64,000 bases of DNA from Hyphomonas adhaerens MHS-3 (GCF_000685235.1 NZ_ARYH01000004.1:1-64000); one strand, 5' to 3'. Positions 18,585 through 27,646 are shown, counted from the stretch's first letter. Numbers and translations are program-made. Notes: generated by a model not told the origin, from the sequence alone.

Positions 18585-19739
18585 CTAATCCGCTGCGGCG
18601 GATGCGTCCACTCGCGTTTCCGCCGCAGACGGCTTTTCGTCCTGTTTGTTGGCGGGTTTGTCGGCAGAGCCGTCGATCACTTTTTCCGGCGCTTTGCCAT
18701 TGGTTTTCCCGTCAACTGGTTGCGGGGCCGCCTCTGATGCTTCGTCCGGGACATTCCTGGACGGTTTCTTCGGCGGCGGGCCGAGCGGCGACGGCACACC
18801 GACCATGCGCCCGCGCCGTCCACGCGGCCCGCGGACGCGGCACACGATCCGCACCGTCTTGTCGGCCAGTTCGGTGACTTCGATGTCCGGGTTTTCCTGC
18901 GACAGCTTGCGCATCAGGGTTTTGAAATTCTTCTGCCCCAGCCAGGGTTTGATCCGGTTGCCATACTTTGTCTGGAAGCCTTCGACGCCCTCCAGCGCGC
19001 GGATCACCTTGTTCCGCGGCAGCGGCTGGTCCGGCGTCCGGGCGCCGAGCTGCATCACGATCTCCGCGGCGAGGCGAATTTGCTGCACCGCGCCCGGCGT
19101 GCCGTTTGCCTTTTCCACACGCACGGCGTCGCGCACCTTCTTCATCAGGGGCGAGCGCCGTTCCGCCTGTTGGCGCAGCGGGGCGATGACCGGTGGATCA
19201 GAGCGCAGCCTGTACCATTTGCGGGGCGCGCGCTCGTAATCGAAGGCCGCCTTCAGCGCACCGATATGGATCACGCCATCGGCATGTTCGGAATAGAGCT
19301 GGTAGGTCGGGTCCGTTTCCTTGCCGGCGGTCACGACACGCAAGCCGGCCAGCTGCAGCCGGTTCACCACGGGCACGAAATCGGAATCGGTGGTCAGGAT
19401 GACCATTTCGTCGATGCCGCGCATCGTGTGGCGCAGCTCGATCGCATCCATGGTGATGACGATATCGGCCGAGGACTTGCCCGAGGCGATCTTTGTCTTG
19501 GCATGGGCCCGGCAGTCAAACGTGTCGAATCCTGCGGCCTTGAAGGCTTCCCGGTGAACATCATACTGGCTGTTCCAGTAGACGCGCTTGGAAACAAACT
19601 TCCGGCGTTGTCCCTTCTCCGACAAGGCACCATCGGCCAGCCACAGAAGCCAGTTTGGCAACGTGTCGACCATGGCCATGCCCGTGGCAGCGAAAATATT
19701 GTCGAAATCCACGAGCAGTACGCTCTTCAGGCGCGCCAC
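18585..19739 (-). CDS. NYN-domain protein with C-terminal LOTUS/OST-HTH-like domain
   Basis: 384 aa. The N-terminal NYN (PIN-like RNase) domain of the LabA/DUF88 type covers about residues 5-160, with acidic metal-site candidates in LLVDFDNI, DIVITMDAIEL and ILTTDSDFVPVVNRL. A helical LOTUS/OST-HTH-like region (about 205-295, including KVIRALEGVEGFQTKYG) would bind RNA. The tail is a low-complexity P/K/A/E segment. It probably cleaves or binds RNA (family inference). It sits between tatC and serS, where many relatives have no such gene, with 46 bp to serS and 87 bp to tatC. Confidence 0.88.
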   Translation of the reverse strand: MARLKSVLLVDFDNIFAATGMAMVDTLPNWLLWLADGALSEKGQRRKFVSKRVYWNSQYDVHREAFKAAGFDTFDCRAHAKTKIASGKSSADIVITMDAIELRHTMRGIDEMVILTTDSDFVPVVNRLQLAGLRVVTAGKETDPTYQLYSEHADGVIHIGALKAAFDYERAPRKWYRLRSDPPVIAPLRQQAERRSPLMKKVRDAVRVEKANGTPGAVQQIRLAAEIVMQLGARTPDQPLPRNKVIRALEGVEGFQTKYGNRIKPWLGQKNFKTLMRKLSQENPDIEVTELADKTVRIVCRVRGPRGRRGRMVGVPSPLGPPPKKPSRNVPDEASEAAPQPVDGKTNGKAPEKVIDGSADKPANKQDEKPSAAETRVDASAAAD

Positions 19740-19826
19740 GGTCTACTCCTTGCTTCTCAAGGCCAGGCTCGAATGCAGGGTTCTACATCCGGGCGGTCAT
19801 TTCAACAGCGGCCGACAGCGCAGCGG

Positions 19827-20651
19827 TCATTCCGCGGCGGAAGTCGCCTCCCGCTCGGCTTCTTTCTTCTCAATCATCTTCACGCTCAAGATGCCGATCT
19901 CATAGAGAAGCAACACGGGCGCCGCCAGAAGGATCTGTGAGATCATGTCCGGCGGGGTAAACAGGGCGGAAAACCCGAGAATGCCGACAACTGCGAATTT
20001 ACGGCCTTTGGACAGTCCTTCGGAGCTGACCACGCCAATCTTGCCCAGCAAGGTGAGGACGAGCGGCAGCTGGAAGGAAATGCCGAAGGCCAGCATCAGC
20101 GCCATCACAAGGGACAGATAGTCCGCCACCCTGGGCAGCATCGTGATGTTGGCGACTTCGCTGTCGGTCAGTTCCATTCCCACGGTGAAGCGGGCCAGCA
20201 TGGGCAGCATGATATAGTAGACAAAGGCCGCCCCGGTCGAAAACAGGATCGGCGCCAGAACCAGGTACGGCCAGAACGCGCCGCGCTCATTCTTGTAGAG
20301 ACCGGGCGCGACGAACGCATAAACCTGCCAGGCGATAAAAGGGAATGCCACGAAGATGCCTGCAAACACGGCCAGCTTCAGCTTGGCGAAGAAGAACTCC
20401 ATCGGCGCGGTGTAGATGAAGTCCAGCTTCGTACCGCGGATCTCCTGCGCCATGCGGGCGAAGGGGTTCAGAAGAAATTCGTAGATGTCCTGGGCAAAGA
20501 AGAAACAGCCGATCGTCGCGACAGACAGGGCCAGCAGGCTCCAGATCAGGCGGGAGCGCAGCTCTGTCAGGTGTTCCAGCAGCGGCGCGCGGGAGGTCTC
20601 AACCTCGTCCACGATTTCCGGCTGTTCGTCTTCCGGGGGCGTATGGGTCAT
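19827..20651 (-). CDS. tatC: Twin-arginine translocase subunit TatC
   Basis: 274 aa six-helix inner-membrane protein that recognises twin-arginine signal peptides. The conserved LLEHLTELRSRL start, the FIYTAPMEFFFAKLKLA loop and PFIAWQVYAFVAPGLYKNER are present. The C-terminal tail is rich in K/E/A. Its start overlaps tatB (ATGA, 20648-20651). At least one likely Tat substrate is encoded in this window (the DUF1501 protein at 36307). Confidence 0.97.
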   Translation of the reverse strand: MTHTPPEDEQPEIVDEVETSRAPLLEHLTELRSRLIWSLLALSVATIGCFFFAQDIYEFLLNPFARMAQEIRGTKLDFIYTAPMEFFFAKLKLAVFAGIFVAFPFIAWQVYAFVAPGLYKNERGAFWPYLVLAPILFSTGAAFVYYIMLPMLARFTVGMELTDSEVANITMLPRVADYLSLVMALMLAFGISFQLPLVLTLLGKIGVVSSEGLSKGRKFAVVGILGFSALFTPPDMISQILLAAPVLLLYEIGILSVKMIEKKEAEREATSAAE

Positions 20652-21112
20652 GCCGTATCCCCCTTCGGTTCAGCTGCGGGGCCTGTGTCTGGCTCTGAGT
20701 CTGGCCCGGATTTCGGCCCAGATTCCAGCTTGGCGTCCGGCCCGGCTTCCAGTTCGGATTTAGCCTCAGGCGTTTCCGGCGAGGTCTGCTGTGCCAGCTT
20801 GTCTGCCGCTTCCGAGCGGGACTCGGCCATGACGGCAGAGTTCACGTCCTTCTCATAGTCGGACAGGTCGTTCGTCGCCTGTTTCAGGGAATTGGACAAT
20901 TTGAGGTCCTCGATTTCCTTGCGCAGGTCGTCGAGTTCGCTTTGCCGGGCAATATCATCGAAGGCAGCCTGAAATTCGCGCGCCATGGCGCGGCCCTTGC
21001 CCACAAACTGGCCAAGGCGGCGCATCATCATTGGCAGGTCCTTGGGCCCGACAATAATCAGGGCCGCAACGGCCAGCACCATTAATTCGGTAAAACCGAT
21101 TCCGGGCAGCAT
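20648..21112 (-). CDS. tatB: Sec-independent translocase subunit TatB
   Basis: 154 aa. A single N-terminal helix (MLPGIGFTELMVLAVAALIIVGP) ends with the Gly-Pro hinge, followed by a long amphipathic helix with MARE and an acidic, Pro/Ser-rich tail in which a P-D-S-E/G type pattern repeats several times (about residues 120-150). The tail is longer and more repetitive than in E. coli TatB. Confidence 0.93.
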   Translation of the reverse strand: MLPGIGFTELMVLAVAALIIVGPKDLPMMMRRLGQFVGKGRAMAREFQAAFDDIARQSELDDLRKEIEDLKLSNSLKQATNDLSDYEKDVNSAVMAESRSEAADKLAQQTSPETPEAKSELEAGPDAKLESGPKSGPDSEPDTGPAAEPKGDTA

Positions 21113-21134
21113 GGGGTGCGCCCTCCGTCAGGGT

Positions 21135-21350
21135 TCAGGACGAAGCCTTGGTCTCGTCCTTCTGGGGCGTGACATCGACCATGTCTTCCTTGTCGACGGC
21201 CTTCGGATCGTCTTCATCCTTGAGGCCTTTGCGGAAGGCGCCGATGCCTTTGGCCATGTCGGTCATGATACCGGAAATCCGGCCCCGTCCGCCAAACAGC
21301 AGTAGCGCGACGATCACAACGATCAGCATTTGAATCCAGCTGGGGGCCAT
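21135..21350 (-). CDS. tatA: Sec-independent translocase subunit TatA
   Basis: 71 aa from the ATG at 21350; the frame stays open upstream for 248 more codons opposite the exonuclease gene, which is not family-like and is discarded. It shows an N-terminal helix ([17 protein letters not shown]), the FGGRGRI hinge and an amphipathic segment with [12 protein letters not shown], then an acidic tail. It is the first gene of tatABC and diverges from xth. Confidence 0.95.
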   Translation of the reverse strand: MAPSWIQMLIVVIVALLLFGGRGRISGIMTDMAKGIGAFRKGLKDEDDPKAVDKEDMVDVTPQKDETKASS

Positions 21351-21434
21351 GCCGGGTGTCTCCTTGAAGTTTCTGCAAGTATAAGCGCCGTGACTGTCTG
21401 GAACAATGGGGCGAAGCTGCTTAAAGGTCAGCTC

Positions 21435-22211
21435 ATGCGTATTGCCACTTGGAACGTCAATTCGATCAAAGCGCGCTTCCCCACTGTGCAGGAAGTGCTG
21501 CAGAACATCGATTGTGATGTCGTCTGCCTTCAGGAACTGAAGTGCGAGACAGATGCCTTCCCATACATGGAACTGGAAGAAGCGGGCTGGAACTGCGCCG
21601 TTCTGGGCCAGAAAAGCTATAATGGCGTCGCCATTCTCTCGAAATATCCGCTCGAGGATGTGACGAAAGGCCTCCCCACCATGGAGGACGACCAGGCCCG
21701 TTTCGTCGAAGCGCTGGTCCTGGCCGACCGGCCCGTGCGCGTCGGCGGGCTCTATCTGCCGAATGGCAACCCGGCGCCGGGCCCGAAATTCGACTACAAG
21801 CTCGAATGGATGGCGTGCTTGCTGGACCACGCGCGGGAGCAGCTGAAGGCCGAGGAGCCTTATGTTCTCTGCGGCGACTACAACACGATCCCCACGGCGG
21901 TAGATTGCTGGGACGAGACCAAATGGGCGGACGACGCCCTCGCCCTGCCCGAAACGCGCGAAGCCTTCCGCCGGATCACGAACCTCGGCATGGCTGATGC
22001 CTTCGAAATCACCGACGGTCGCGCCCACCAGTACACATTCTGGGACTATCAGGGCGGCGCCTTCCAGAAGGACCACGGCATTCGGATCGACCATTTGCTG
22101 GTCTCCCCGCAGGCGGCAGACAGGCTCCAGTCCGTCGAAATCTACCGCAAGGCCCGCAGCCTGGAGAAGCCGTCAGACCATGTGCCCGTGATCGGCGTGT
22201 TTGAGGACTAG
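21435..22211 (+). CDS. xth: Exodeoxyribonuclease III (AP endonuclease family)
   Basis: 258 aa from the ATG at 21435, where family similarity starts ([13 protein letters not shown]); an upstream frame extension has no similarity. LQELK (metal-binding Glu), [12 protein letters not shown] and SDHVPV mark the EEP-nuclease active site. It repairs abasic sites in DNA. It is divergent from tatA, and its 3' end overlaps the convergent gene at 22208 by 4 bp. Confidence 0.95.
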   Translation: MRIATWNVNSIKARFPTVQEVLQNIDCDVVCLQELKCETDAFPYMELEEAGWNCAVLGQKSYNGVAILSKYPLEDVTKGLPTMEDDQARFVEALVLADRPVRVGGLYLPNGNPAPGPKFDYKLEWMACLLDHAREQLKAEEPYVLCGDYNTIPTAVDCWDETKWADDALALPETREAFRRITNLGMADAFEITDGRAHQYTFWDYQGGAFQKDHGIRIDHLLVSPQAADRLQSVEIYRKARSLEKPSDHVPVIGVFED

Positions 22212-22984
22212 TTCACCGAGCCGTAGGTTGCACCGGCGTCCTGGAAGTAAGCGCGCCAGAAGCCTTTTACGTCTGCGACCGGCAGATCATAGATCTGGCG
22301 TGGCACGACGCGGGCGACGACGTCGACGCCTTCCAGTTTGGGCTTCGTCTTGGCCAGTTCCGATTCCAGATAGGCGTCATAGTCGGCGCCCATCTTGTAG
22401 AAGGAGAAGCCGCCGGAATGCTGCATCAGGTCTGACACCATTACGACGCGGCGCCCGGCCTGTTGCGGCTGGAAGTCTGCCCGGTCGGAGATGGAATAGA
22501 TCGCCTCGCTGAGCGGAGAGCTTGGCTGCTCCTTGTCCATCAGCGCTTCTTCCACCGTGCCGACCAGGGGCTGGTAGAATTTGTTCTGCCAGGCCTGTTC
22601 GATCATCTTCGGATTCTGCGTGATCGGGTTGGCGGCAGCGGCACTGCCCGGAGAGCAGGACGTATACAGAACTTTCGGATTGTACGGCTCGGCTGCGTTC
22701 GGGACCATGACGCTCAGCTTGCCGTATTTCGGCAGGGCGCGGGCTTCATCGTTCACCAGCTCGCGCACCCAGTCCATGTCGTTCGGATTGAACGGATCCG
22801 ACTGGTCGATCAGGAGGATCGTATGCGCCGGGTCCTTGCGGTCCACCCGGCAGTTGTTCTCCGGCATCACGGCAGGCGGCTGGCTGAAAGCAACCAGTGC
22901 GAACAGGCCGAACACGCCGGCCAGCATGGCACCAATGGTACCGCGCCAGAACCAGGGACCTCGAGTACTCCTGCGTCTTGCCAT
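22208..22984 (-). CDS. Membrane-anchored VWA-like protein of unknown function
   Basis: 258 aa. An N-terminal basic stretch (RRRSTRG) and one membrane helix (about residues 12-34) suggest a periplasm-facing domain. HTILLIDQSDPF resembles the DxSxS metal site of von Willebrand A domains, with the last Ser replaced by Asp. SPLSEAIYSISD and VVMVSDLMQHS occupy the positions of the later MIDAS residues. VWA-like folding is therefore inferred, not shown. It begins 14 bp after the end of the four-TM protein at 22999-24597, and the two look like one operon. I recognise no named family. Confidence 0.8.
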   Translation of the reverse strand: MARRRSTRGPWFWRGTIGAMLAGVFGLFALVAFSQPPAVMPENNCRVDRKDPAHTILLIDQSDPFNPNDMDWVRELVNDEARALPKYGKLSVMVPNAAEPYNPKVLYTSCSPGSAAAANPITQNPKMIEQAWQNKFYQPLVGTVEEALMDKEQPSSPLSEAIYSISDRADFQPQQAGRRVVMVSDLMQHSGGFSFYKMGADYDAYLESELAKTKPKLEGVDVVARVVPRQIYDLPVADVKGFWRAYFQDAGATYGSVN

Positions 22985-22998
22985 GACCAGTTATCTCC

Positions 22999-24597
22999 TC
23001 AGGCGCGGCGGGCCTGATCAACAGGGACATGGGTGGAACCCTTGACCTGCTTGACCTCACGGACCTTGCCGATTTCTTCAGCAACTTTTTTCTCGATAGA
23101 CGACAGGCCCTGCTGAACCTGCTGGATATGCTGTTCCAGCCACTCACGGCAGATGTTCAGGGCCGTGATGTTGTTGTCGATCGTCTGCATCGCGGCCTGT
23201 GCCTGCTCTCGTTCCTTGGCCATCTCGTAAGACGGCAGCTGGGGCGTGACGATTTCATCAAAATAGGCCGGGCACGGCGCCTGGTCGCCCAGACGGTCAC
23301 GATTGGCGTTGCGAGCGCGGCGGTGCGCCTGCCGGTACGCCACTTTCAGGCTACGCTCCTGATCCGCAGCGCGCGAAGCAATCGCGATGGCAAAGTCACG
23401 GCGGGCATCGAGCAGGTTCATCGCCTTCTCGATTTCACGCTTGGCCGCGACATGGCGTGACTGTTGAGTCTCGAACCACTGGCGGCAGCTGGTGAAATAG
23501 TCCGACAGGTCATCCCGCACGGCGTTACGCACGGCCTGACGGCGCTCATAAGCCTTGCGTTCCTTGCGCCAGACACGGCCATAGCCGGGATAGCGATCCG
23601 AAATCCGGTCATAGCCTTCATAGACGGCCAGTCCGAAAACGGTCAGCCCCATGAACAACAGGCCGAGGGCGACAAAACTGTCGAGCGCGAAGATGTTCGG
23701 GAACATCGAGATGAACACTTCCGTCGGCGAAATCGAGAAGAGTGAGAACCCCCCCACCTCTCCGGCCGCGTCAGCCGTATGCAGCCCCGTTTCCACGGCG
23801 TCGCGGAAGTGCGCCACGAAGAAGTTCAGCAAAAGACCGGCCAAAATGCCGACCGTCGCGATTGTCCCGCCAAAGATCCGCCAGCCGATATTTGCATGGT
23901 TGAAGGCATATCTCAGGCCGAAGAAGCCGGCGACGACACCGATGCAAACATTCACAGCACTCACGCCGAAGGCGATCATCATGCCACCGATCAGGCCGTT
24001 CGCCTGGGCGTCCTTGAACAGGAGCGCATTGAAGCCGCCCTCAAGGATCATGATGAAGACAAGAATCGCGATCGCCTGCTCGACATTCTTCTTGATGTCC
24101 GGGGTCCGGTCACCAATGCGGTCACCATGGCGGGCACGGAACTGCTGAAGTTCCACGATCGCCGCGGAATGCGATTCCTTGGCTTCCGTCGTGTCATCCG
24201 TCTCGTAGTGACGATATTCGTTTTCTTCCGATTTGATCGCCTCACGCAATTGATCAGGATGAATATCGATGGGCGTGTAGTCGGCCACATAATTGCGAAC
24301 CGTGGCAGACGCCGAAGACATCCAGGTCCCCAGACCGCGCCGCACTTCCTCGGCACGCTCGGCAACCATCTGCTCGCGTTCGCTCCACTGGTCCTGCGTC
24401 AGGGCTTCTGACACAGGCAATCCATCCTGAGCATCAGCCCTGGCTTCCTTGCGCGTCATGTGGCGGCTGATTCCCAGCTCACCCTTCGCACGCTTTCCTT
24501 TCAGGCCATGTTCGGCCAGGTCGTTGCGAAGCTCCAGTGGCTTCACCTTGGTCTGACAACCGACATCTGCGCCCCAGCGCACAGTGTTCTTCGCCAT
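22999..24597 (-). CDS. Four-TM membrane protein with coiled coils, unknown function
   Basis: 532 aa. The N-terminal 170 residues are charged and soluble. Four membrane segments follow (about 175-194, 201-230, 238-263, 303-326). The C-terminal 200 residues are charged and predicted to be helical or coiled-coil, with many E/R/Q residues. No signal peptide, so both soluble ends probably face the cytoplasm. It is the first gene of a two-gene unit with the VWA-like gene 14 bp downstream. I recognise no family; the topology suggests a scaffold or channel partner of the VWA-like protein (inference). Confidence 0.82.
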   Translation of the reverse strand: MAKNTVRWGADVGCQTKVKPLELRNDLAEHGLKGKRAKGELGISRHMTRKEARADAQDGLPVSEALTQDQWSEREQMVAERAEEVRRGLGTWMSSASATVRNYVADYTPIDIHPDQLREAIKSEENEYRHYETDDTTEAKESHSAAIVELQQFRARHGDRIGDRTPDIKKNVEQAIAILVFIMILEGGFNALLFKDAQANGLIGGMMIAFGVSAVNVCIGVVAGFFGLRYAFNHANIGWRIFGGTIATVGILAGLLLNFFVAHFRDAVETGLHTADAAGEVGGFSLFSISPTEVFISMFPNIFALDSFVALGLLFMGLTVFGLAVYEGYDRISDRYPGYGRVWRKERKAYERRQAVRNAVRDDLSDYFTSCRQWFETQQSRHVAAKREIEKAMNLLDARRDFAIAIASRAADQERSLKVAYRQAHRRARNANRDRLGDQAPCPAYFDEIVTPQLPSYEMAKEREQAQAAMQTIDNNITALNICREWLEQHIQQVQQGLSSIEKKVAEEIGKVREVKQVKGSTHVPVDQARRA

Positions 24598-24707
24598 AAC
24601 GCATCCTCATTAACAATACGGGCAAGAAAATTAACTGTCCGCAGAATGCGCAGGCTTGGTTACCAACTAGCTAAAGGCACCGTGTTATGTGCAATTCGTA
24701 ATGTTGA

Positions 24708-25649
24708 TCAGAGCGCGTCGGCCACAATCTCGAAGAACTCGCTGGCAGATTGGTAGATCACCGCCATATCGCCCGAAGACAGATACGCGACAGACGGCAG
24801 GCCAAGCCGCTTCACTTCCTTCTCAATGCCATTCTTCCAGCTACCTGTCGTCTCAGTGCCTGAAACAGTCATCGCCGGAACGCCCCTGAAACAGCCGTCA
24901 GACAGAATCGGATCGTCATTCAGGGCATTCCCGAGTTCGAACGTGAACGTCGGCACATCAAGCCGCGCCTGCAGCATTGATATGGCTTCATACATAAGCT
25001 CAGGATTGTTTCGAAGAAAAGCGATGTCGCCGAGGCTCTTGCGCCACAAATTCTCGAAAACCCATGTCTGACCGAAGATGCCCCAGGAACTCTTGAGGGC
25101 CATCAGGGACAGCCGTCCGCCAGCCGGGCTGGAAAGGGCTTGCTGAAGGGCCTTCGAGATCCATTCCGGCTGGAACTCGTTTGCCTGGTCGTAATTAAAG
25201 CCGCAGTTCGCGAAGACGGTGAACCCAATCCGCGAGTCCCCGGAAAGCGTCACACGCTCGCAAATCGGGTTCGAACTGCCGAGTCCGACTAGAATTACGT
25301 CTTGAAGGTCCTTTTCCTCGAGAAAATTCCGGACCAGCTCCGCCTGTGACTCCCGATCCGTCAGCGGAGAATTGGCACCGAATCCCGGACGGCGGACAGA
25401 GATGACACAAAAGCCTGCCGCATTTGCAGCCTGGCAGAAGCTCTCTGCCGGCCAGCAGCAGATATCCAGCGACTGCAGGATGACAAGGGGACGCAATTGC
25501 CGAGCCCCAACCACCATGAATTCAAGAGACGCCTGGTCGTTTTGAAAACGCTGCACCTCCCGCCCGAACGGATCGACCGACGCCGGCCAGGTCGGAACGA
25601 CACGTTGATCCATCCCCAAGATGCGCCTGTAATCCAGCATCGCCACCAT
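24708..25649 (-). CDS. Alpha/beta-hydrolase-like protein without a clear nucleophile
   Basis: 313 aa, no signal peptide. RPLVILQSLDICCWP, VISVRRPGFGANSP (strand plus oxyanion-type RxGxG turn) and LQDVILVGLGSSNPI (nucleophile-elbow position) follow the order of an alpha/beta hydrolase. The elbow reads GLGSSNP rather than GxSxG. The C-terminal part has VPAMTVSGTETTGSWKNG and a final GDMAVIYQSASEFFEI, where the usual acid and histidine would be; no His is seen there. It may be a non-enzymatic or degenerate hydrolase. The start is ATG at 25649 or at 25640. Confidence 0.72.
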   Translation of the reverse strand: MVAMLDYRRILGMDQRVVPTWPASVDPFGREVQRFQNDQASLEFMVVGARQLRPLVILQSLDICCWPAESFCQAANAAGFCVISVRRPGFGANSPLTDRESQAELVRNFLEEKDLQDVILVGLGSSNPICERVTLSGDSRIGFTVFANCGFNYDQANEFQPEWISKALQQALSSPAGGRLSLMALKSSWGIFGQTWVFENLWRKSLGDIAFLRNNPELMYEAISMLQARLDVPTFTFELGNALNDDPILSDGCFRGVPAMTVSGTETTGSWKNGIEKEVKRLGLPSVAYLSSGDMAVIYQSASEFFEIVADAL

Positions 25650-25782
25650 CCGTTACAAAAAAGGCAGATTGAGCATGGGCAGAATACCCGGCTGCGAATC
25701 GTTGCCATTTTACGACACATTGCCCTCGGCTGAAGGCCTCCGGGTCAAAATTGTCCCATTCTTTCGCGCAAACCAGCGCATG

Positions 25783-25804
25783 CTTGCCTGTCACGTCAGG
25801 CAAG
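25783..25804. repeat. Perfect 8-bp stem-loop between genes
   Basis: CTTGCCTG (25783-25790), a 6-nt loop and CAGGCAAG (25797-25804). It lies about 95 bp after the stop of the metallophosphoesterase gene and 134 bp before the next gene on the same strand. No U-run follows on either strand, so it may be a factor-dependent terminator or mRNA 3' stabiliser. The surrounding 25650-25897 gap holds no other feature I can support. Confidence 0.45.
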
Positions 25805-25897
25805 GCGCCATGAAGCAGAACCTAATCCGGATTGCCGGTCTCTGTCGACCGCGCTGGTTTTTGGCTGCTCGGCAAGGGACGCGGATAGCCGGAAGAG

Positions 25898-26710
25898 TCA
25901 CGGGCGGATGAGCTTCAACGCGCCGCCCGGGTGATCTGGCCATTCGGCCGTTTTACGAGGGGCGTAGTCGATACCGGGGACGCTTTTGAAGTACGGCGCG
26001 CCCGTTTGCGGCAGGACAAGGGCTGTCAGAGTCCCGCCATGAACCGCTGCCGTATCGAGACCTGTGGCATGCGCGAAGCAGGCCGGGCCGTCCAGCCAGG
26101 GCTGATGGCCAAAGATGACATGGCCGAACCGCCCGTCGTAGACCTCCGCCCAGAACGGGTCGTCCGGCTGGTTCGCACCCAGCGCGAGATACTCGCCCGT
26201 TTCTGCCGAGACATATCGCGTTCGCAGGATTTTCCGGAACGCCTTGGCCCGTCGGCCATGCCACAGGCTGGCCTGCTCCACGGTTTCGGGAAAGCTGCGA
26301 TGGGTGCCGGGAATGCCGCCATGCACGACCAGTGCGCCCCATTCCGGCAGGTGGAGGAACGGAACGGCCGTGGCGAGAAAAGCGCGGTCGCTTGCTGACA
26401 GTTCAGCATCCAGCGCAGTCAGTTCCGGCGCGTCGGCCGCCATGGTGCGTGCCACCTTCGGGCGCTCGGCCGTATTGATATGATACCGCCGGTGCCGGTC
26501 TTCGTGATTGCCTTCGATGAGGATCACTTCATAGGGGGCCGTTTCGCTCAGCTTGCGGACGAATTTGACCACGCCAGCGGAGTCCGGGCCCTTGTCGACC
26601 AGATCGCCGACAAACACCAGCCGGTCACCCGCGCAGAGGTCAAGCGCCGCCACCAGCGCCTGAAGCGGTCCGATTGCGCCGTGCACATCTCCGATGATCG
26701 CGGTTTTCAT
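25898..26710 (-). CDS. Metallophosphoesterase (PrpA/ApaH-like serine/threonine phosphatase family)
   Basis: 270 aa with the complete calcineurin-type metal site: GDVHG, GDLVDKGPDS, EGNHEDRHRRYH and VVHGG. The length and motif set fit bacterial diadenosine tetraphosphatase or protein phosphatase relatives. Substrate cannot be decided from sequence. It stands as a single gene 85 bp downstream of the enoyl-CoA hydratase gene on the same strand. Confidence 0.92.
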   Translation of the reverse strand: MKTAIIGDVHGAIGPLQALVAALDLCAGDRLVFVGDLVDKGPDSAGVVKFVRKLSETAPYEVILIEGNHEDRHRRYHINTAERPKVARTMAADAPELTALDAELSASDRAFLATAVPFLHLPEWGALVVHGGIPGTHRSFPETVEQASLWHGRRAKAFRKILRTRYVSAETGEYLALGANQPDDPFWAEVYDGRFGHVIFGHQPWLDGPACFAHATGLDTAAVHGGTLTALVLPQTGAPYFKSVPGIDYAPRKTAEWPDHPGGALKLIRP

Positions 26711-26795
26711 GTGCTGGCCCCTTTCCTGCCACAGGCGACATCTCCAGCCATGTGGCGCTCATGGAGCCAGGCATCAAGGCCTGAGCCGGCGCCGG

Positions 26796-27620
26796 TCAGC
26801 GCCCCTGGAACACAGGCTCCCGCTTTTCAACGAATGCCTTGGTCGCGTTGCGGTGATCCTCGGTCTGGGCGCAGTGGACGTGGTGGGTGGCTTCCAGATC
26901 CATACAGTCGAAGACATCGCCGGACGACATGGCCCGGTTCAGGTTTTCCTTCATGTAACGATAGGCAACCGACGGACCGGAGGCGAGGCGTTTCGCGATC
27001 TCCATTGTCTTGTCCACCAGCTCTTCCGGCTCGCATACCCAATTGGCGAGGCCGAGGGCCTGCGCCTCGTCCGCCGAGACGCGCTCCGACAGGAAGTAAA
27101 GCTGGCGGGCTTTCGCCTGGCCCACCAGCTGGCTGAGGAAGAATGTACCACCATAATCGCCGGAGAAACCGACGCGGGCGAACGCCGTGGTCATGATGGC
27201 GTTGCGCGACATGATCCGCATGTCACAGGCGAGCGCGAGGGACAGGCCCGCCCCGGCCGCCGCGCCCGGCAAAGCCGCAAGGGTCGGTTTCGGGATCGTG
27301 TAGAGCTTGCCCGCGGTGGCACGCTGGTTGAGGCGCTGAGTGTGGATCGCCTCGTCGATCGTGGTCTGGCGCTCTTCGCCCGTGTTGCGCGCGTTCATGC
27401 CTTTGACGTCACCGCCCGCGCAGAAGCCCTTGCCGGCACCGGTCAACACGATGCAGCGCACCTCGGGGTCCAGCTCCGCTTTCGCCAGCGCCGCGCCCAG
27501 CGCCGCATTCATCTCGCCCGACATCGCATTGCGCGCCTCGGGCCGGTTCATCGTCAGCGTCAGCACGCCGCCATCCAGCGCGGCGAGCAGGTGATCGGTT
27601 CCGGTGTTCGTGATGGTCAT
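26796..27620 (-). CDS. Enoyl-CoA hydratase/isomerase family protein
   Basis: 274 aa crotonase-fold enzyme of acyl-CoA metabolism. NRPEARNAM and FCAGGDVKGM form the first oxyanion loop, and PGAAAGAGLSLALACD forms the second. In the catalytic region VGFSGDYGGTFFL an Asp stands where the second hydratase Glu normally is, and the first Glu (usual FGLPE) is not evident, so isomerase or another crotonase activity is possible. The Shine-Dalgarno (GGAGGAA, five bases before ATG) is paired in a hairpin, see 27626-27646. Confidence 0.9.
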   Translation of the reverse strand: MTITNTGTDHLLAALDGGVLTLTMNRPEARNAMSGEMNAALGAALAKAELDPEVRCIVLTGAGKGFCAGGDVKGMNARNTGEERQTTIDEAIHTQRLNQRATAGKLYTIPKPTLAALPGAAAGAGLSLALACDMRIMSRNAIMTTAFARVGFSGDYGGTFFLSQLVGQAKARQLYFLSERVSADEAQALGLANWVCEPEELVDKTMEIAKRLASGPSVAYRYMKENLNRAMSSGDVFDCMDLEATHHVHCAQTEDHRNATKAFVEKREPVFQGR

Positions 27621-27625
27621 GCGCG

Positions 27626-27646
27626 TTCCTCCTGATTTTGGAGGAA
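27626..27646 (-). promoter_or_regulatory. Hairpin sequestering the Shine-Dalgarno of the enoyl-CoA hydratase gene
   Basis: On the minus strand TTCCTCC (27646-27640), a 7-nt loop and GGAGGAA (27632-27626) form a perfect 7-bp stem. The right arm is the ribosome-binding site, ending five bases before the ATG at 27620. Such a stem would hide the site and could give translational control (inference). Confidence 0.5.

Noticed and set aside
21351..22094. The upstream in-frame extension of tatA.
   Set aside because: TatA family similarity begins at the ATG at 21350, and the extension lies opposite the exonuclease gene.
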